Assembly (NCBI RefSeq): GCF_036898465.1
Contig: NZ_JARUMJ010000001.1
Coordinates: forward strand, 4,402,001 to 4,466,000
Direction: 5' to 3'
DNA from: Streptomyces sp. B21-105
Lineage (GTDB): Bacteria > Actinomycetota > Actinomycetes > Streptomycetales > Streptomycetaceae
Length of the DNA: 64,000 bases
Within the stretch, counting starts at the first letter, position 1. Every line of letters begins with the position of its first letter. Below are positions 62,751 to 64,000 of the stretch, in pieces. The position numbers were made by a program, and so were the translations under genes. Below the pieces are notes generated by a model. It worked only from the letters and a program-made list of their open reading frames with translations. It did not search any database and was not told the DNA's origin.

Positions 62751-64000
62751 TCACTGGTTAGGCGGTTTGGCGGGCGCGCCCGCCCGTGCGGCCTCTCTGG
62801 CGAGGGTCTTCTCGTGCTCGGGGTTGAGGAACCAGTTGCGCGCCGAGAGCTGCCACCAGCCGCCCGCGAAGCCCAGGACGACCAGGACGGCGATCGGGGC
62901 GTAGTTGAACGTCTCCCAGGTCACCGGGGAGACCTGGGGCAGCATGAACAGGACGGTGATGACGACCACCCATGCGACCGCCACCACCCCGATCGCCTTC
63001 GACCAGCGGCCCAGGTGCCACGGGCCCCGCACGAAGGCGTCGCCCTTGCGTACACGCAGCAGCGTCGGGATGACGTACGCGATGTAGAGGCCGATGACGG
63101 CGATGGAGGTCACGGCCGCGTACGCGGTCACGTTGATCAGGTAGGGCAGGCCCAGCACCAGCGCGCCGCCCGCCGCCAGCCAGACCGCCGCGACAGGCGT
63201 GCGGGTGCGCGGGCTGACCGTGTGCCAGACGTGGGAGAAGGGCAGCGCCCCGTCGCGCGAGAAGGCGTAGATCATGCGGCTGTTGGCGGTCACCGACGCC
63301 ATCCCGCAGAACAACTGGGCGCCGATGACGACGAGCAGCAGCAGCTTGCCGGCGGTCGCGCCGAGCGCGTCGAGCAGGATCTGGGCGGGCGGCGCGCCGG
63401 TCGGCGAGGCGAGGGCGGCGTCGTAGGACTGGATGGCGTACGTGAAGCCGAGCAGAAGGACGAAGCCGGCGATCCACGAGGTCCAGATGGACTGCACGAT
63501 GCCCTTGGGTCCGGCCGTCGACGCGTCGTGCGTCTCCTCCGTCATGTGGGCGGAGGCGTCGTAGCCGGTGAAGGTGTACTGGGCCATCAGCAGGCCGAGC
63601 AGGACGACGTACACCCCGCTGCCCCAGCCCGTGTTGTTGACGAACTCGCCGAACACGAAGGACGTCGACTGGTGCTTGTCGGGGACGAAGGCCAGCGCCC
63701 CGACGATGACGCCCACCCCGAGCACGTGCCACCACACGCTCACGCTGTTGAGGAGGGCGACGATCCGGACGCCGAAGGTGTTCAGCAGGCCGTGCAGCAC
63801 CAGGATCCCGGCGAAGAGCAGGACCGTCCGGCCGGGCGTCACCTCGAAGTCGAACTGGAGGTTCAGGTACGCGCCGAGGAAGGACGCGGCCCCGAAGTCG
63901 ATGCCGGCGGTCACCGCGACCTGCCCGAGCACGTTGAACCAGCCGGTGAACCAGGCCCAGGCCGCGGCCGAGCGCGGGGGCGCCAGCCGGTGCGCCCAGA
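62751..64000 (-). CDS. APC-family amino acid permease, 5' end outside the window
   Basis: Membrane transporter of the amino acid-polyamine-organocation superfamily; at least 416 residues with about ten hydrophobic segments are in the window, and the frame continues past the right edge (…AWAWFTGWFNVLGQVAVTAGIDFGA…), so the N terminus is missing. Family features: FTGYDASAHMTEETHDASTAGPKGIVQSIW (substrate-site region after span 6) and SVTANSRMIYAFSRDGALPFSHVW. It resembles the GabP/BAT1-like amino acid or GABA permeases. C terminus NPEHEKTLAREAARAGAPAKPPNQ is hydrophilic. Substrate unassigned. Confidence 0.9.
   Translation of the reverse strand, partial: WAHRLAPPRSAAAWAWFTGWFNVLGQVAVTAGIDFGAASFLGAYLNLQFDFEVTPGRTVLLFAGILVLHGLLNTFGVRIVALLNSVSVWWHVLGVGVIVGALAFVPDKHQSTSFVFGEFVNNTGWGSGVYVVLLGLLMAQYTFTGYDASAHMTEETHDASTAGPKGIVQSIWTSWIAGFVLLLGFTYAIQSYDAALASPTGAPPAQILLDALGATAGKLLLLVVIGAQLFCGMASVTANSRMIYAFSRDGALPFSHVWHTVSPRTRTPVAAVWLAAGGALVLGLPYLINVTAYAAVTSIAVIGLYIAYVIPTLLRVRKGDAFVRGPWHLGRWSKAIGVVAVAWVVVITVLFMLPQVSPVTWETFNYAPIAVLVVLGFAGGWWQLSARNWFLNPEHEKTLAREAARAGAPAKPPNQ

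Overview
The window is chromosomal DNA of a Streptomyces (Actinomycetota). The coding regions have very high GC with G/C in third codon positions, GTG and TTG starts are frequent, twin-arginine signals are common, and the rRNA operon is of the actinobacterial type with no tRNA in the 16S-23S spacer. From memory, gene order matches the S. coelicolor core region from about SCO4140 down to about SCO4105 (pst/pit phosphate genes, csoR, the cmd cluster, an rrn operon, the SCO4122/SCO4121-type MarR/MFS pair, ndh, atrA, a sigma factor with a long extension, trmB, an M23 peptidase). No database was searched; these correspondences are recall.

Layout. 1-5.8 kb: the end of the pst phosphate importer (pstA partial, pstB), convergent low-affinity phosphate transporter pit with its DUF47 partner, the copper sensor csoR with its own palindromic operator, and small or lipoprotein genes. 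5.9-14.7 kb: exported and cell-envelope enzymes (Tat-type flavin oxidase, PAP2 phosphatase, lytic transglycosylase/NlpC-P60 protein, transmembrane Ser/Thr kinase, exported beta-carbonic anhydrase, trypsin-like protease, sedolisin). 15.1-22.5 kb: a six-gene operon that reads as a chromosomal, reduced type IV secretion system and corresponds to the cmd differentiation locus. 23.1-29.0 kb: a complete rrn operon on the minus strand with leader and promoters. 29.0-32.1 kb: MarR/MFS efflux pair, a 172-bp tandem duplication behind the pump gene, and a methyltransferase.

32.2-39.1 kb: SpoIIE-type phosphatase with PAS and RsbW-like domains, type II NADH dehydrogenase, AtrA, and an ECF sigma factor fused to a zinc finger, membrane segments and an extracellular carbohydrate-binding-like domain. 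39.1-47.4 kb: an AfsR-like SARP/NB-ARC regulator, an asparagine-synthetase-like protein with altered catalytic motifs, and a sporulation-associated TPR protein. 47.7-53.9 kb: LhgO, TrmB, PrsW, an aldo/keto reductase and an M23 peptidase under a c-di-AMP (ydaO-type) riboswitch. 54.3-58.7 kb: initiator tRNA, then an accessory-looking block: a domain-swapped RibD, a MarR regulator and GTP cyclohydrolase II sharing three related palindromes, a minimal GntR with a divergent two-gene operon, and a HIT protein. 58.8-64 kb: two secreted or envelope proteins (one DUF1906), tRNA-Lys, and a truncated APC permease.

The main themes are phosphate and metal homeostasis, envelope and peptidoglycan remodelling, and control of differentiation and secondary metabolism. 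The least described items are the reduced T4SS-like cmd operon (including a coupling-protein-like member with no recognisable Walker A), the MarR-controlled riboflavin mini-cluster, and the divergent asparagine-synthetase-like gene next to the SARP regulator.
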